The notes beneath the pieces are model-generated. The model saw nothing but the letters and a program-made list of their open reading frames with translations. It searched no databases and was not told the origin of the DNA. Source: Shewanella canadensis (lineage in GTDB: Bacteria; Pseudomonadota; Gammaproteobacteria; Enterobacterales; Shewanellaceae). Taken from it: a stretch of DNA of 64,000 nucleotides. The stretch spans positions 1 through 64,000 of the forward strand of contig NZ_RXNU01000013.1 of the NCBI RefSeq assembly GCF_003966225.1, read 5' to 3'. Made by a program: the position numbers and the translations under genes. This document shows, in pieces, positions 7,729 to 17,054 of this stretch (the stretch's first letter is position 1; each line of letters starts with the position of its first letter).

Positions 7729-8736
7729 ATGAAAAACACTGCCGACATTACGGTACTGGGGGCGGGGTCTTATGGCACCGCCCTTGCTATTTCTCTAGCC
7801 AGTAACGGACATAGAACACTTCTTTGGGGGCATGAGCCCGAGCACATTGCGAACCTAAAGAAAGATAAGTGTAACAATGAGTTTTTGCCCGGTATTGCAC
7901 TCCCCGATCTTCTCATTCCGGAAGCTGATTTAGCGACTGCGCTCGCGGCATCTAATAATGTATTAGTCGTCGTACCCAGCCATGTATTTGGTTCTGTTCT
8001 ATCGCAAGCTAAGCCGCTATTGCGTGATGATGCTCGAATTATCTGGGCAACCAAGGGGCTTGAACCCGAAACCGGACGCCTGCTCCAGGAAGTCGCTCGG
8101 GATATTCTAGGTGAGCACTATCCACTCGCCGTATTATCCGGACCCACTTTTGCCAAAGAGCTTGCCGCTGGTTTGCCTACCGCAATTTCTATTGCCGGCA
8201 CCGACGTGAACTTTATCAAAGACTTGGTCGAGTTGCTTCACAGTCCTAAACGTTTACGTGTTTATGAAAATGATGACTTTACTGGCTTACAATTAGGTGG
8301 CGCGGTTAAGAATGTGATTGCCATCAGTGCGGGAATGTCAGACGGCATCGGATTTGGGGCTAATGCAAGAACGGCTCTGATCACCCGTGGATTGGTCGAA
8401 CTGACACGTCTAGGCGAAGCTATTGGTGCTCAAGGTGCAACCTTTATGGGGATGGCCGGACTCGGCGATCTCGTTCTGACCTGTACCGATAACCAATCTC
8501 GCAACCGTCGTTTCGGATTAGCGTTGGGGAAAGGCCTCGATGTTGAAACCGCGCAACAAGAGATTGGTCAGGTAGTTGAAGGTTATCGTAATACCAAAGA
8601 AGTTTACACATTAGCTAAACGCCTTGGTGTTGAGATGCCAATTACCGAACAGGTCTACAAAGTGCTTTATCAGGGGGGAACTCCTCATGAAGCGGCTAAA
8701 GCCTTGTTAGGACGTGATCAGAAGTCTGAAACTTAA
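7729..8736 (+). CDS. gpsA: NAD(P)-dependent glycerol-3-phosphate dehydrogenase
   Basis: A 335-residue cytosolic enzyme that reduces dihydroxyacetone phosphate to sn-glycerol 3-phosphate for phospholipid synthesis. It shows the dinucleotide-binding motif VLGAGSYGTALA, the signature WATKGLEP, SGPTFAKE, and the substrate-site lysine in GGAVKNVIAI, then GMAGLGDLVLTCT. I chose the ATG at 7729 (MKNTADITVLGAG) because homologues start there; in-frame ATGs at 7699 and 7717 are possible but the first lies inside a strong stem-loop. It lies downstream of secB as in most gammaproteobacteria. Confidence 0.95.
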   Translation: MKNTADITVLGAGSYGTALAISLASNGHRTLLWGHEPEHIANLKKDKCNNEFLPGIALPDLLIPEADLATALAASNNVLVVVPSHVFGSVLSQAKPLLRDDARIIWATKGLEPETGRLLQEVARDILGEHYPLAVLSGPTFAKELAAGLPTAISIAGTDVNFIKDLVELLHSPKRLRVYENDDFTGLQLGGAVKNVIAISAGMSDGIGFGANARTALITRGLVELTRLGEAIGAQGATFMGMAGLGDLVLTCTDNQSRNRRFGLALGKGLDVETAQQEIGQVVEGYRNTKEVYTLAKRLGVEMPITEQVYKVLYQGGTPHEAAKALLGRDQKSET

Positions 8737-8769
8737 GACCGCTAAGGTCATCGCCATTCATGGCGAAGA

Positions 8770-8834
8770 TGGAATCTTTGCAACGATAAAGATTCCATGT
8801 ACAGATAAGGGTGCTAAAATAGCGCCCTTTTTTA
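8770..8834 (+). terminator. Hairpin plus Rho-independent terminator after gpsA
   Basis: GGAATCTTT..AAAGATTCC forms one hairpin (8770-8796). GGGTGCTAAAATAGCGCCC followed by six T residues (8808-8834) forms a terminator. Confidence 0.8.
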
Positions 8835-8873
8835 TGGCTGGTTTTTGGCCGATTGTCGTTTGGGAGTGAGTGA

Positions 8874-10058
8874 GTGAAACATCATGATGTCATCATTATC
8901 GGTGCGGGGGCTGCGGGTCTTATGTGCGCAGCAACGGCGGGCTATCGTGGCCGTGATGTATTAGTTCTCGACAATGCCAAACAGGCTGGACGTAAGATAT
9001 TGATCAGCGGTGGTGGGCGTTGTAACTTCACCAACCAAAAAGTTGAACCGAATAATTTTATCTGTAGTAACGCTCACTTCGTCAAATCTGCTCTGGCCAG
9101 ATATCGAAGCAGTGACTTTATAGAGCTCGTCGAGCGTCATGGTATCGAATATCACGAACGTGATCATGGTCAGCTGTTCTGTGATGACTCGGCCAAAGAG
9201 ATAGTGACCATGCTCCTGACTGAATGCGAGTGGGCGGGAGTTCAGATCAAGTTACGCACTGAAATTAGTGAGATTGGTCAAAATGAACAGGGGCAGTTCG
9301 AGCTGATCACAGACAAAGAGCACTACACATGTGATTCCCTCGTCATGGCTACCGGTGGACTATCAATGCCGAAGCTTGGGGCAAGCCCATATGGCTATCA
9401 TATTGCTAAGCAGTTTGGCTTAAAGCTGCTACCGACACACGCAGGCTTGGTCCCTTTTACCTGGCATAGCGAACAAAAGCTGAAGTTCGAACCCCTATCC
9501 GGCATCGCCGTTCCTAGTACCATCACAGCTAAAGATGGCACTCAGTTTAGTGAAGCACTGCTGTTTACCCACAGAGGCTTATCCGGGCCGGCTATTTTAC
9601 AGATCTCCAACTTCTGGAAGGCGGGTGAAACTATCAGTATCAACTTGCTGCCGGGTGTCGATGCCAGAGCCGCAATAGAGCTTGTGTTGGCTAACCACTC
9701 CAAACAGAGTCTTCGTAATACATTAAGCCATTGGTTGCCTAAGCGTCTGGTTGAAGCGCTGTTTGATGAAACGCTGCTCAACAAGGCTATGAATCAACTG
9801 ATCCACAGTGAACTCGAACAGCTTGCTGTCGATCTTGAGTCTTGGGAAATTCTCATGAACGGTACGGAAGGTTACCGAACTGCCGAAGTAACACTTGGCG
9901 GCGTGGATACCGACGAGCTGTCGTCGAAAACCATGGAAGCTAAGTCCGTATCCGGCCTCTATTTTATCGGCGAGGTCATGGACGTTAGCGGCTGGTTGGG
10001 AGGATTCAACTTCCAGTGGGCCTGGTCATCGGGCGTTGCAGCCGGACAAGCGGTTTAA
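8874..10058 (+). CDS. YhiN/HI0933-family flavoprotein (NAD(P)/FAD-dependent oxidoreductase)
   Basis: A 394-residue flavoprotein. The N terminus has the FAD-binding motif IIGAGAAGLMCA, then KILISGGGRCNFTN, characteristic of the HI0933/YhiN family. The middle contains LVMATGGLSMPKLGASPYGY, and the C terminus contains GEVMDVSGWLGGFNFQWAWSSG, the second FAD-contact motif. The reaction is not established for this family. The start is a GTG at 8874, preceded by GGGAGTGAG; homologues begin at the equivalent position. The next gene starts within five bases. Confidence 0.92.
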   Translation: MKHHDVIIIGAGAAGLMCAATAGYRGRDVLVLDNAKQAGRKILISGGGRCNFTNQKVEPNNFICSNAHFVKSALARYRSSDFIELVERHGIEYHERDHGQLFCDDSAKEIVTMLLTECEWAGVQIKLRTEISEIGQNEQGQFELITDKEHYTCDSLVMATGGLSMPKLGASPYGYHIAKQFGLKLLPTHAGLVPFTWHSEQKLKFEPLSGIAVPSTITAKDGTQFSEALLFTHRGLSGPAILQISNFWKAGETISINLLPGVDARAAIELVLANHSKQSLRNTLSHWLPKRLVEALFDETLLNKAMNQLIHSELEQLAVDLESWEILMNGTEGYRTAEVTLGGVDTDELSSKTMEAKSVSGLYFIGEVMDVSGWLGGFNFQWAWSSGVAAGQAV

Positions 10059-10062
10059 TACT

Positions 10063-10515
10063 TTGCTAAAACCCTTACTCATCCTCTTGTCTATCTTGCT
10101 GTTGAGTGCCTGTGGGAGTCTTCCTTCCGAACCTGATATTAAAGCGTCGAATCAGTTAGAACGTCAGTTAATGGCATTTCATCAAGAGTGGCGCGGTACA
10201 CCATATCGACTGGGAGGAATGAGCAAACGAGGCGTCGATTGCTCCGGTTTCGTCTCTTTGGCCTATAGAGAGTTGTTGGGACAAGCGATACCCAGAACCA
10301 CTTCTGAGCAATTAAACTCGGGTGCAAAAGTGTCTAAGGACAGGCTCAAGGCTGGGGACCTGGTGTTCTTTAAAACGGGTTGGACTACACGTCATGTGGG
10401 CATCTATTTGAGTGATTCTAAATTCCTGCATGCATCGACGAGCCAGGGGGTGATGATCTCGACACTGGAAAATAGCTACTGGAAACGAAAATATTGGTTG
10501 TCCAGACGTTTATAA
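10063..10515 (+). CDS. NlpC/P60 family lipoprotein (C40 peptidase)
   Basis: A 150-residue lipoprotein of the Spr/NlpC type. A TTG start at 10063, four bases after the previous stop, gives a proper lipoprotein signal (LLILLSILLLSAC, lipid-modified cysteine at about 17). An upstream ATG in the frame would encode 56 residues inside the preceding gene and is unlikely. The NlpC/P60 domain has the catalytic cysteine in GVDCSGFVSLAYRELLG, histidine in RHVGIYL and a third polar residue in LHAST. The family cleaves peptide cross-links in murein. It is probably translated with the upstream flavoprotein gene. Confidence 0.88.
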   Translation: MLKPLLILLSILLLSACGSLPSEPDIKASNQLERQLMAFHQEWRGTPYRLGGMSKRGVDCSGFVSLAYRELLGQAIPRTTSEQLNSGAKVSKDRLKAGDLVFFKTGWTTRHVGIYLSDSKFLHASTSQGVMISTLENSYWKRKYWLSRRL

Positions 10516-10532
10516 CTCAGCTGTTTTTATAA

Positions 10533-10845
10533 ATACCAGTCGGTATAAAGATATGATCGCTCAGCGAGAATTTAGCGCTTCTGAGGCAAGGTCATTAATT
10601 GCTCCTGCATAAATGACATTTGCAACATCCATGTTGCTCGCAACGAGTGAAGAACATAGTTATTCTACGTTTAAGCTCGTTAACACGGCATCAGAAGTGC
10701 TAAAACTCGCCTTTCAGGAGTGTTTTTGGCTGCCTACTTCAGTGTTGAATGACTTCAGAAGGGAGCACCATTCCCTTATCCATTCGCCTCGAATTAGTTT
10801 GCCAAAAAAACTCTGAGCAGATCACTTTCTTATGCCGATTGGTAT
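10533..10845 (-). repeat. MITE-like element, copy 1 (with a 50-bp insert)
   Basis: A dispersed repeat with imperfect terminal inverted repeats: ATACCAGTCGGTATAAAGAT on the left and, read from the other strand, ATACCAATCGGCATAAGAAA on the right. It matches the copies at 16789-17054 and 38953-39217 in reverse orientation along its length. An insert of about 50 bases (roughly 10592-10641) absent from the other copies carries the hairpin GCAACATCCATGTTGC. The only open frame inside (10613-10816) is not a real gene. The whole 10516-10994 gap is otherwise without a gene. Confidence 0.85.
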
Positions 10846-10994
10846 AAATATCGGATTAGCTCCCACTTTCAATACGCTTAAAGATATAATAGGCATTAAT
10901 TATGCTAGTTTAGACTCAACTAATATCCTCCGCTTCGATGCCGTATTATGAATGAGCATCAGTAGGGGGATCTGCTTATTCGATAGGACTGAAG

Positions 10995-11528
10995 ATGACT
11001 AAAGCAAAAATCGGTATTGTGACTGTAAGTGATAGAGCCAGCGCCGGAATCTATGAAGATCTTTCCGGTAAAGCGATTATCGACGTATTAAATGAATATC
11101 TCACCTCTGAGTGGGAACCGGTTTATGAAGTCATTCCTGATGAGCAAGATGTTATCGCCGCGACCCTGATTAAGATGGCCGATGAGCAAAACTGTAGTCT
11201 TATCGTAACGACTGGTGGTACCGGCCCTGCAAAGCGCGACGTGACTCCTGAAGCTACCGAAGAGGTCTGTGACCGCATGATGCCAGGTTTTGGTGAGTTG
11301 ATGCGCACCGAGTCTTTGAAGTTTGTACCGACAGCTATTCTGTCTCGTCAGACTGCGGGTCTTCGTGGTGATTCGTTGATCGTGAACCTTCCGGGAAAAC
11401 CTAAGTCGATTCGTGAATGTCTCGATGCTGTGTTCCCTGCAATTCCATACTGTATCGACCTGATGGACGGACCATTCCTGGAATGTGACGAGTCGGTAAT
11501 AAAGCCGTTCAGACCCAAGGCTAAGTAA
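10995..11528 (+). CDS. mog: Molybdopterin adenylyltransferase
   Basis: A 177-residue enzyme that adenylates molybdopterin before molybdenum insertion. It starts KIGIVTVSDRASAGIYED, has the MPT-binding loop TTGGTGPAKRDVTPEAT, and later LRGDSLIVNLPGKPKSIREC, all characteristic of Mog rather than MoaB. Homologues are of the same length. The Mo cofactor is needed for the formate dehydrogenase encoded at 59-63 kb. It stands alone and is followed by a clear terminator. Confidence 0.94.
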   Translation: MTKAKIGIVTVSDRASAGIYEDLSGKAIIDVLNEYLTSEWEPVYEVIPDEQDVIAATLIKMADEQNCSLIVTTGGTGPAKRDVTPEATEEVCDRMMPGFGELMRTESLKFVPTAILSRQTAGLRGDSLIVNLPGKPKSIRECLDAVFPAIPYCIDLMDGPFLECDESVIKPFRPKAK

Positions 11529-11557
11529 TAACTTAACTGCTTGTTCGAGAGTCACTT

Positions 11558-11586
11558 AAAACCTAGGCATTTGCCTAGGTTTTTGT
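11558..11586 (+). terminator. Rho-independent terminator after mog
   Basis: AACCTAGGCA pairs with TGCCTAGGTT and is followed by a T-rich run (TTTTGTTTTT). It may also serve the small leftward gene ending at 11604. Confidence 0.9.
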
Positions 11587-11603
11587 TTTTAGGGAATTAG
11601 CCT

Positions 11604-11789
11604 TTAACAACATGCGTTCTTTCTGTGTGCTAAGTGATAGGCGCTAAAACCTGTGAACATAAGCAGGCTAGGGATAGCGACTAAGTGAGCGAAAACATTT
11701 GGCTCAGTGTTAAAGTTTAACCAGAGAAGTAGCGTCCAACTTAAGGCTAGATAACTTAGGCTTAGTAGATAATTTTGTGTTTTTCTCAT
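11604..11789 (-). CDS. Small two-helix membrane protein, unknown function
   Basis: A 61-residue protein that I do not recognise. It has two predicted membrane helices, at about 8-25 (LLSLSYLALSWTLLLWL) and 33-51 (FAHLVAIPSLLMFTGFSAYH), and ends in HRKNACC. A strong ribosome binding site (GGAGGAT) lies immediately upstream of the ATG at 11789, which supports a real gene despite its size. It diverges from the GlxA-type regulator gene. Confidence 0.6.
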   Translation of the reverse strand: MRKTQNYLLSLSYLALSWTLLLWLNFNTEPNVFAHLVAIPSLLMFTGFSAYHLAHRKNACC

Positions 11790-11869
11790 ACATCCTCCGA
11801 CTCTGACAACTAAAAAGCTAACCTCTTCAACCTACATTCAGTATAAAAACTAGACAAATCACTTGAAAG

Positions 11870-11911
11870 TGTCATTATTGACAAAATAGAGGCGATTAGT
11901 GACATTGTGTC
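11870..11911. promoter_or_regulatory. Candidate operator palindromes upstream of the GlxA-type regulator
   Basis: TGTCATTATTGACA (11870-11883) and GACATTGTGTC (11901-11911) are two short inverted repeats sharing TGTC/GACA half-sites, 18 bases apart, in the gap between divergent genes. This fits an autoregulated AraC-type regulator, but only symmetry and position support it. Confidence 0.35.
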
Positions 11912-11943
11912 GTCTAGTTTGTTTAAACCTGTAGGGGCATGCA

Positions 11944-12957
11944 ATGAAGAAGATCGTTATCTTGGCTGCGGGTAATGTGGTTGCTGGTGGTATTGTCAGC
12001 TTTCTCGATGTGTTCAGCTTCTGTAATACTTATTGGAGAAGAGTGAATCCGGAGGCGAAGGAAGATCTATTTCATTGCCATGTGGTGTCACCCGATGGTC
12101 TGGCTGTTAATACCAATCAACAGATACAGATCCCTGCCGTTGGCCTGGATAAACCGGAAGATATTCTGGAGGCCGACGCAGTTATCTTAGCATCGGCCTT
12201 TGTGACCAACGCAGAGGAGTTTCAGCAGTACCTTACAGAGTTCAAGCCTCTGTTTGAGCCATTAACTAAGTTTGCCGGCAGCGGTAAACCTGTGGCGGCT
12301 TATTGCTCCGGGACTCTGATGTTAGCCGCATCGGGATTACTCGATGGTCGAACCGCCACAACGGTTTGGTGGTTAAAGGAGATGTTTGAACGTAATTTCC
12401 CAAACGTTAAGCTCTGCATGGATAAGCTGGTGATCTCCGATGAACATATTCATACCGCAGGGGCGACGACGTCGAACTTGAGCCTGGCACTTCACCTGAT
12501 TGGACTGCTTGTCGGTGAGCAGGTCGCACATCAGATGGCCAAAATCTTATTGATCGACCCAAATCGAAGTTCACAGCAGCCATTTATGTCCATGGGTCTC
12601 TCTATTGGAGTCAATAATCATAAGGATGAGTTAGTCAGAAATATCCAGACCTGGATGCAGCAACACCTACGACAAAATTTTCTGCTCGATGATATTGCCG
12701 ATAAATTTGCCGTCGGTAAGCGCACCATGATCCGCCGCTTTAAGAAGGCGCTAAACGAGACGCCCGCCAGCTATATGCAGCGTCTCAGAGTCGATGAGGC
12801 AAAACGTTTGCTGGAAACGACAGAGCTCGCCTTAGAACAGATAGTCGATCGGGTAGGCTATGAAGATGTGAGCTCATTTCGAAAGCTGTTTATTCAGCTG
12901 ACGAGTCTGTCTCCCCGAGCGTACAGGCAGAAGTTTAATACTCAGGCTTGCTGTTAA
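11944..12957 (+). CDS. GlxA-family transcriptional regulator (DJ-1/PfpI plus AraC HTH)
   Basis: A 337-residue two-domain regulator. Residues 1-190 form a DJ-1/PfpI-like amidotransferase fold with cysteine 121 in AAYCSGTLMLAASGLL. Residues about 230-330 form an AraC-type pair of helix-turn-helices (LDDIADKFAVGKRTMIRRFKKALNETPASYMQRLRV and LEQIVDRVGYEDVSSFRKLF). Relatives control carnitine, betaine, dimethylglycine or arginine catabolism, but the ligand cannot be told from sequence. It faces away from the small membrane protein and converges on the ABC permease gene. Confidence 0.88.
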   Translation: MKKIVILAAGNVVAGGIVSFLDVFSFCNTYWRRVNPEAKEDLFHCHVVSPDGLAVNTNQQIQIPAVGLDKPEDILEADAVILASAFVTNAEEFQQYLTEFKPLFEPLTKFAGSGKPVAAYCSGTLMLAASGLLDGRTATTVWWLKEMFERNFPNVKLCMDKLVISDEHIHTAGATTSNLSLALHLIGLLVGEQVAHQMAKILLIDPNRSSQQPFMSMGLSIGVNNHKDELVRNIQTWMQQHLRQNFLLDDIADKFAVGKRTMIRRFKKALNETPASYMQRLRVDEAKRLLETTELALEQIVDRVGYEDVSSFRKLFIQLTSLSPRAYRQKFNTQACC

Positions 12958-13104
12958 GCTACGAGCATAGAGGCAGAGACAAAGCCTGGATGCTGAAACC
13001 AGTTCAGCATGACAAGCTCTTGTCTCCGGCGGAGGCGCAGTATTTTGAGCTCGTGATGTGCAAGGTTTCAGATGACATCAGAGCTCGCAACTGTTGAAAG
13101 CCCC

Positions 13105-14253
13105 CTATAAACCGAAGACAATCTTCTCGCTCTTGAGTGACCTCTCCATGCCAAATGTCAGTCCGAGTGCGATCACCAGCGTCGTGAGTGATGAGAGCAG
13201 TAACTGCAACATAGGGATCTCTCTGCCCTTAATGAAGGCGATTAAAGCCTGCTGCTGCCCGGATACGGGTAACCACTGCAAGGTATCTGGGGCTATGTTG
13301 TAGCTGGCAGCCATCGATAGCATCATAGGCACGATGAGTACCAGGGTCAGGTAAGACTGAGCTTCCTTAAATGTCTTGGCCATAAATGAGACAAACAGCT
13401 GTAGGCTGGCGGCCATGATGGCTATCGGAAGTCCTATCAGGAGCATTAACAGGATGAAGTTAGTGCTGATTGAAACTGTGAAGCCCAGCTCTTGCCAGGG
13501 AACGAAGGAGTAGGAGAGTTTAGAGATAATCAGGGTTAACAGGAGTCCCAGCATAGCGAAGACGGTGACGGCCAAGACTTTCGCTAAGACAATATTACGT
13601 GTGGAAACGGGATGGCTTAGCAGCAGTGCCAACGAGTTACGCTCACGTTCGCCGGCACTGGTATCGATGGCTAGGTTCATGCCCGAAATAAATACGGCAT
13701 AGATCATGGTCATCGTCGCCACGCCTAAGATCACGCCCCCCTTAGAGTCCGGCGTCGCCTGATCTTCGACATTGACCTTAATGGGTTGAACCACACGCGG
13801 ATCGATTCCTCTGGCAATGAGCCTTAAGCTACCCATTTCGGCGCTGTAGGTCTGAAGGTTCTTCTCCAGACGTCTTATCGAGTTTTGTAGCTTCTCATTT
13901 GAATTATCGGCGACCAGAGTCACCTCGGCGCTTAGCCCCTTCGCCATCTGCGCGGCATAATCATCGCTGAAGATTAAGCGGATATCTTTGACATCCAGAC
14001 TCTTGTCCTGGTCGTCGCCATGGGTGATCCCCTGGCTGGATAGGTATTTCACCAGATCTGGTGCTCGCTCACCATTTTCAATCTTGATGTTGAGATCTTC
14101 CGGGCTCGACATCTGTCCGATGAGCAGCATAAACATGCCACACATCAACAGTGGAGTACCGATAGCATAATAGAGGCCTGCCATAACGGAGCGTTTGTCT
14201 CTTGCCGCATCGATCAGCTCTTTTCTGAGCATAGTCATCATGTTACTCATCAT
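13105..14253 (-). CDS. ABC-2 type transporter permease (NatB-like)
   Basis: A 382-residue membrane protein. One helix near the N terminus (about 27-47), a large periplasmic loop to about 175, then five or six helices (MTMIYAVFISGMNLAI, VLAVTVFAMLGLLLTLI, FILLMLLIGLPIAIMAASL, LVLIVPMMLSMAA and others). ERERNSLALLLSHPVSTRNIVLAK between the first two is typical of NatB-like ABC-2 permeases. It follows the NatA-like ATPase gene by 76 bases and should form the exporter with it; the substrate is unknown (sodium in NatAB). Confidence 0.85.
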   Translation of the reverse strand: MMSNMMTMLRKELIDAARDKRSVMAGLYYAIGTPLLMCGMFMLLIGQMSSPEDLNIKIENGERAPDLVKYLSSQGITHGDDQDKSLDVKDIRLIFSDDYAAQMAKGLSAEVTLVADNSNEKLQNSIRRLEKNLQTYSAEMGSLRLIARGIDPRVVQPIKVNVEDQATPDSKGGVILGVATMTMIYAVFISGMNLAIDTSAGERERNSLALLLSHPVSTRNIVLAKVLAVTVFAMLGLLLTLIISKLSYSFVPWQELGFTVSISTNFILLMLLIGLPIAIMAASLQLFVSFMAKTFKEAQSYLTLVLIVPMMLSMAASYNIAPDTLQWLPVSGQQQALIAFIKGREIPMLQLLLSSLTTLVIALGLTFGMERSLKSEKIVFGL

Positions 14254-14329
14254 GCTGCTATTCCTTTACTTGCACAGATTGGTTGATATGAAAATAGCGC
14301 GTCTTCCGATGTGCTTTCTGAAAGAGCTA

Positions 14330-15064
14330 TCATGCAGCGATGCCCTCATCTGTGCCGATCAATTGAATGAAGGCATCCTCGAGGGAGTCCTTTCCGGTTT
14401 GCTCACAAAGCTCATCCGGACTGCCTATAGCGACCAGCTTTCCTTGCGCCATAACAATCACCTGATCGCACAGGGCGGCGACCTCCTGCATGACATGGCT
14501 GGAGAAAAGCACACAGTGTCCCTGTGCTTTTAACTCTTTCAACAGGTCTCTGAGCACCCGGGTACTCATGACATCCAAACCGCGTGTCGGTTCATCGAGA
14601 ATGATGTTGGTTGGCTGGTGGACAATGGCCTGTGCGAGTGCGGTTTTCATTCTCTGACCTTGAGAGAACCCTTTACAGCGTCGGTCTGCAATGTCATCCA
14701 TATGGAGCTGGCTGAGTACCTTAGCCGTGGCGGCTTTGGCATCGACGCGTGATAACCCATTGAGTTCGGCGAAATAACTGACATACTCTCTCGGGCTAAG
14801 ACGTTCATAGAGACCAAACGGGTCGGGGAATAGGCCGAGTTGCTGTTTGGCTGCGATAGGAGATTTAGCAACATCGATACCATCGATCTCTGCACTACCC
14901 ATGTCGGCCTGCAGTAATCCAAAAACGGTTCTTAAACAGGTAGTTTTCCCTGCGCCATTGGGCCCAAGCAGGCCGGTTATCTGGCCATCTTTAGCAATAA
15001 AGCTCAAGTCATCCAGGGCTTGAACCTCACCAATACGCTTAGACAGGTTGGATACTTTAATCAT
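14330..15064 (-). CDS. ABC transporter ATP-binding protein (NatA-like)
   Basis: A 244-residue ATPase. The Walker A motif is GPNGAGKTT, the signature is FSQGQRMK, and Walker B is IILDEPTRGLD followed by a switch histidine in FSSHVMQE. I place the start at ATG 15064 (MIKVSNLSKRIGEVQALDD); the longer frame upstream is the end of the preceding hydrolase gene. The start overlaps the hydrolase stop by eight bases, which indicates translational coupling. It powers the NatB-like permease encoded next. Confidence 0.92.
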   Translation of the reverse strand: MIKVSNLSKRIGEVQALDDLSFIAKDGQITGLLGPNGAGKTTCLRTVFGLLQADMGSAEIDGIDVAKSPIAAKQQLGLFPDPFGLYERLSPREYVSYFAELNGLSRVDAKAATAKVLSQLHMDDIADRRCKGFSQGQRMKTALAQAIVHQPTNIILDEPTRGLDVMSTRVLRDLLKELKAQGHCVLFSSHVMQEVAALCDQVIVMAQGKLVAIGSPDELCEQTGKDSLEDAFIQLIGTDEGIAA

Positions 15065-16583
15065 TGCTAGCTCCTTGGACTGCGGCCTCTGTAGAGGGGA
15101 TGGCTTCGACCGTACTGGCATTGAGATAAAAGTTACGCCGCACATCTTTGTCGAGACAACTCTTGTCTAATCCTTCCAGGCTGCCACTATCGACCAGTTG
15201 AGCGATAAGGTCGTTACCGCAAGACTGGTTAGCCACGCCATGAGTTGCGTATGGTGCGATAAAATGTTTCGCATTGGTGAGCTTTTCCATGGCTAACTCT
15301 CCCCAACTTGGTGGCGTCGCCGGATCTATCTGTCCCGATAGGGCTAAGGTGGGTATATCACTGCTAATCGGTGCCGAGAAGCTGGGGTCGACTGCTGGCA
15401 TGTTCCAGATGGCACAAGACTTCTCGAAGTTCGTGATCATCTCTTGGCCGAAATAGGTTTGATTAGCCGCATCTCTCTCTGCTTGTGTGAGTCTCTGCCA
15501 ATCTTCGCCACACACGATGGAGGCATGCATACCCATGGCTATGCCCGTGCTATCGATAGTGAGGGCATAGAGCCCCATAATAGGTTGGAAGTTACCCTTG
15601 GCCGCTTCGCTGATGGCATGGGGGAGTAGCGCACGCACGTTTGGCATATAGAGTGCCATTCGAATTGCGCCCATAAACTTAGATCGCGTCATTGTGAGCC
15701 GAGTGGATTCACCGGTTAACGGGTCATTCACTTGACGGATTGCCGGTTGTAAAGCCAGCTCAGCATCTACCTTATACAGGTCTTCTTCGAGGTGAGGGAA
15801 TTGTGCGCCACAGAGTTTATTCTCATCACAATCCTGAATGAGTAGCTCGAATCCCCTGTTGATGGCATTGCCGATAGCGAGCACACTTTGCTGCATGGGA
15901 ACCACGCCATCTATGGTTACTGTGGATAATACCTGTGGATACTGACGCATGTAGAGCTGCGCCATGCGGGTACCGTAAGAGATCCCATATAGGTGTAGTT
16001 TCTGGTAACCCAAGTGTTGGCGGACGGCTTCGAAGTCTTCCAGCGCACTGAGGCTGCCATATTGGGTTACATCGGCATCGAGTTTATCGAGACAGGCCTG
16101 AGTTTCTTTGGCGACATCGAAGTCGGCTTCATTGATGGACAGGGCACCCTCAAAACCTTCCCCCTCACAGTTAAGAACATTTGATCGACCCGTACCACGT
16201 TGATCGATGAGTAAAATATCTCTCTTCTGTCGAATCTTACTAAACATACGACTGAAACCCGCCGCATTATCTATGGCCGATTGGCCCGGTCCTCCGGCGA
16301 TGGCAAGAAAGGCTTCTGAGTGTGCGCTGTTTTTGATGGCTGGAAGCACAACATAATGAATATCGATCTGCTTTCCATTCGGTTTTGCGCGATCTTCCGG
16401 CACAGTGATGAAGCCGCAATCGAGATGTTCGGATAGGCCGTCGACATAACAGTGGCTGGCTCTACTCTCACCTATTTTTGAATCTTGTTTGGCAAAGACA
16501 CTGTGGCTCATAACCAAAAAGCCAGTCATTATCATGCTCATGAGGAGCTTTAGGGGGGAAGTGGTTGTGATGGTGTCGGCCAT
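15057..16583 (-). CDS. Exported alpha/beta hydrolase (S33 family, tripeptidyl aminopeptidase-like)
   Basis: About 508 residues when started at ATG 16583, which gives a clean signal peptide (LKLLMSMIMTGFLVMSHSVFA). The open frame extends upstream to 16724. The catalytic serine is in GISYGTRMAQLY, the aspartate in SGQIDPATPPSWG and the histidine in YATHGVANQSCG. The oxyanion motif AGGPGQSA and DQRGTGRS are typical of proline iminopeptidase-like S33 enzymes, and the C-terminal TAP-like region ends in a disulfide-type CxxD segment. It overlaps the NatA-like gene by eight bases, so an exporter and a periplasmic peptidase are coregulated here. Confidence 0.85.
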   Translation of the reverse strand: MADTITTTSPLKLLMSMIMTGFLVMSHSVFAKQDSKIGESRASHCYVDGLSEHLDCGFITVPEDRAKPNGKQIDIHYVVLPAIKNSAHSEAFLAIAGGPGQSAIDNAAGFSRMFSKIRQKRDILLIDQRGTGRSNVLNCEGEGFEGALSINEADFDVAKETQACLDKLDADVTQYGSLSALEDFEAVRQHLGYQKLHLYGISYGTRMAQLYMRQYPQVLSTVTIDGVVPMQQSVLAIGNAINRGFELLIQDCDENKLCGAQFPHLEEDLYKVDAELALQPAIRQVNDPLTGESTRLTMTRSKFMGAIRMALYMPNVRALLPHAISEAAKGNFQPIMGLYALTIDSTGIAMGMHASIVCGEDWQRLTQAERDAANQTYFGQEMITNFEKSCAIWNMPAVDPSFSAPISSDIPTLALSGQIDPATPPSWGELAMEKLTNAKHFIAPYATHGVANQSCGNDLIAQLVDSGSLEGLDKSCLDKDVRRNFYLNASTVEAIPSTEAAVQGASND

Positions 16584-16788
16584 GCTGATTTCCGACTCGT
16601 GCGGCTTTCCATGAAACATGAGACCTAAATCCTTTCTTAAATTCATCATGAAAATGATAAATATATTGTGTATCAATACGTTAATACATTGTCGAAGGCT
16701 AATGTTAGAGGCCGTAAATGTCAACCCCGATCAGTTATTCGTGCAGACTGGCTGCTACAGGATCTTGTTAAGGCCCGATATGGAGCTT

Positions 16789-17054
16789 ATACCAATTGGT
16801 ATAAGAAAGTGGTCAACTCAGAGTTATTTTTGGCTGCATAATTCAAGGCGAAAGAGTGAGGGAATGGTGATCCCTTTTGAACTCATTCAACACAGAAGTA
16901 GGCTGCCAAAAACACTCCTGAAAGGCGAGTTTTAGCACTTGTGATACTGCGTTAACGAGCTTAAACGTAGAATAACTATGTTCCTCACTCGTTGCCTTGC
17001 CTCACAAGCGCTAAACTCTCGCTGAGTGACCACATCTTTATACCGATTGGTATT
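16789..17054 (+). repeat. MITE-like element, copy 2
   Basis: About 265 bases with terminal inverted repeats beginning ATACCAATTGGTATAAGAAA on the left and, on the other strand, ATACCAATCGGTATAAAGAT on the right. The body matches copy 3 at 38953-39217 closely and copy 1 at 10533-10845 in reverse. No transposase is encoded. It fills most of the gap between the S33 hydrolase and the acyl-CoA synthetase. The remaining 17055-17379 is AT-rich and holds a GAGCAATTGCTC palindrome at 17295-17306 but no gene. Confidence 0.88.

Noticed and set aside
10613..10816. Open frame of 67 codons
   Set aside because: It lies wholly inside MITE-like copy 1, has no plausible binding site, and the equivalent frame is not kept in copies 2 and 3.
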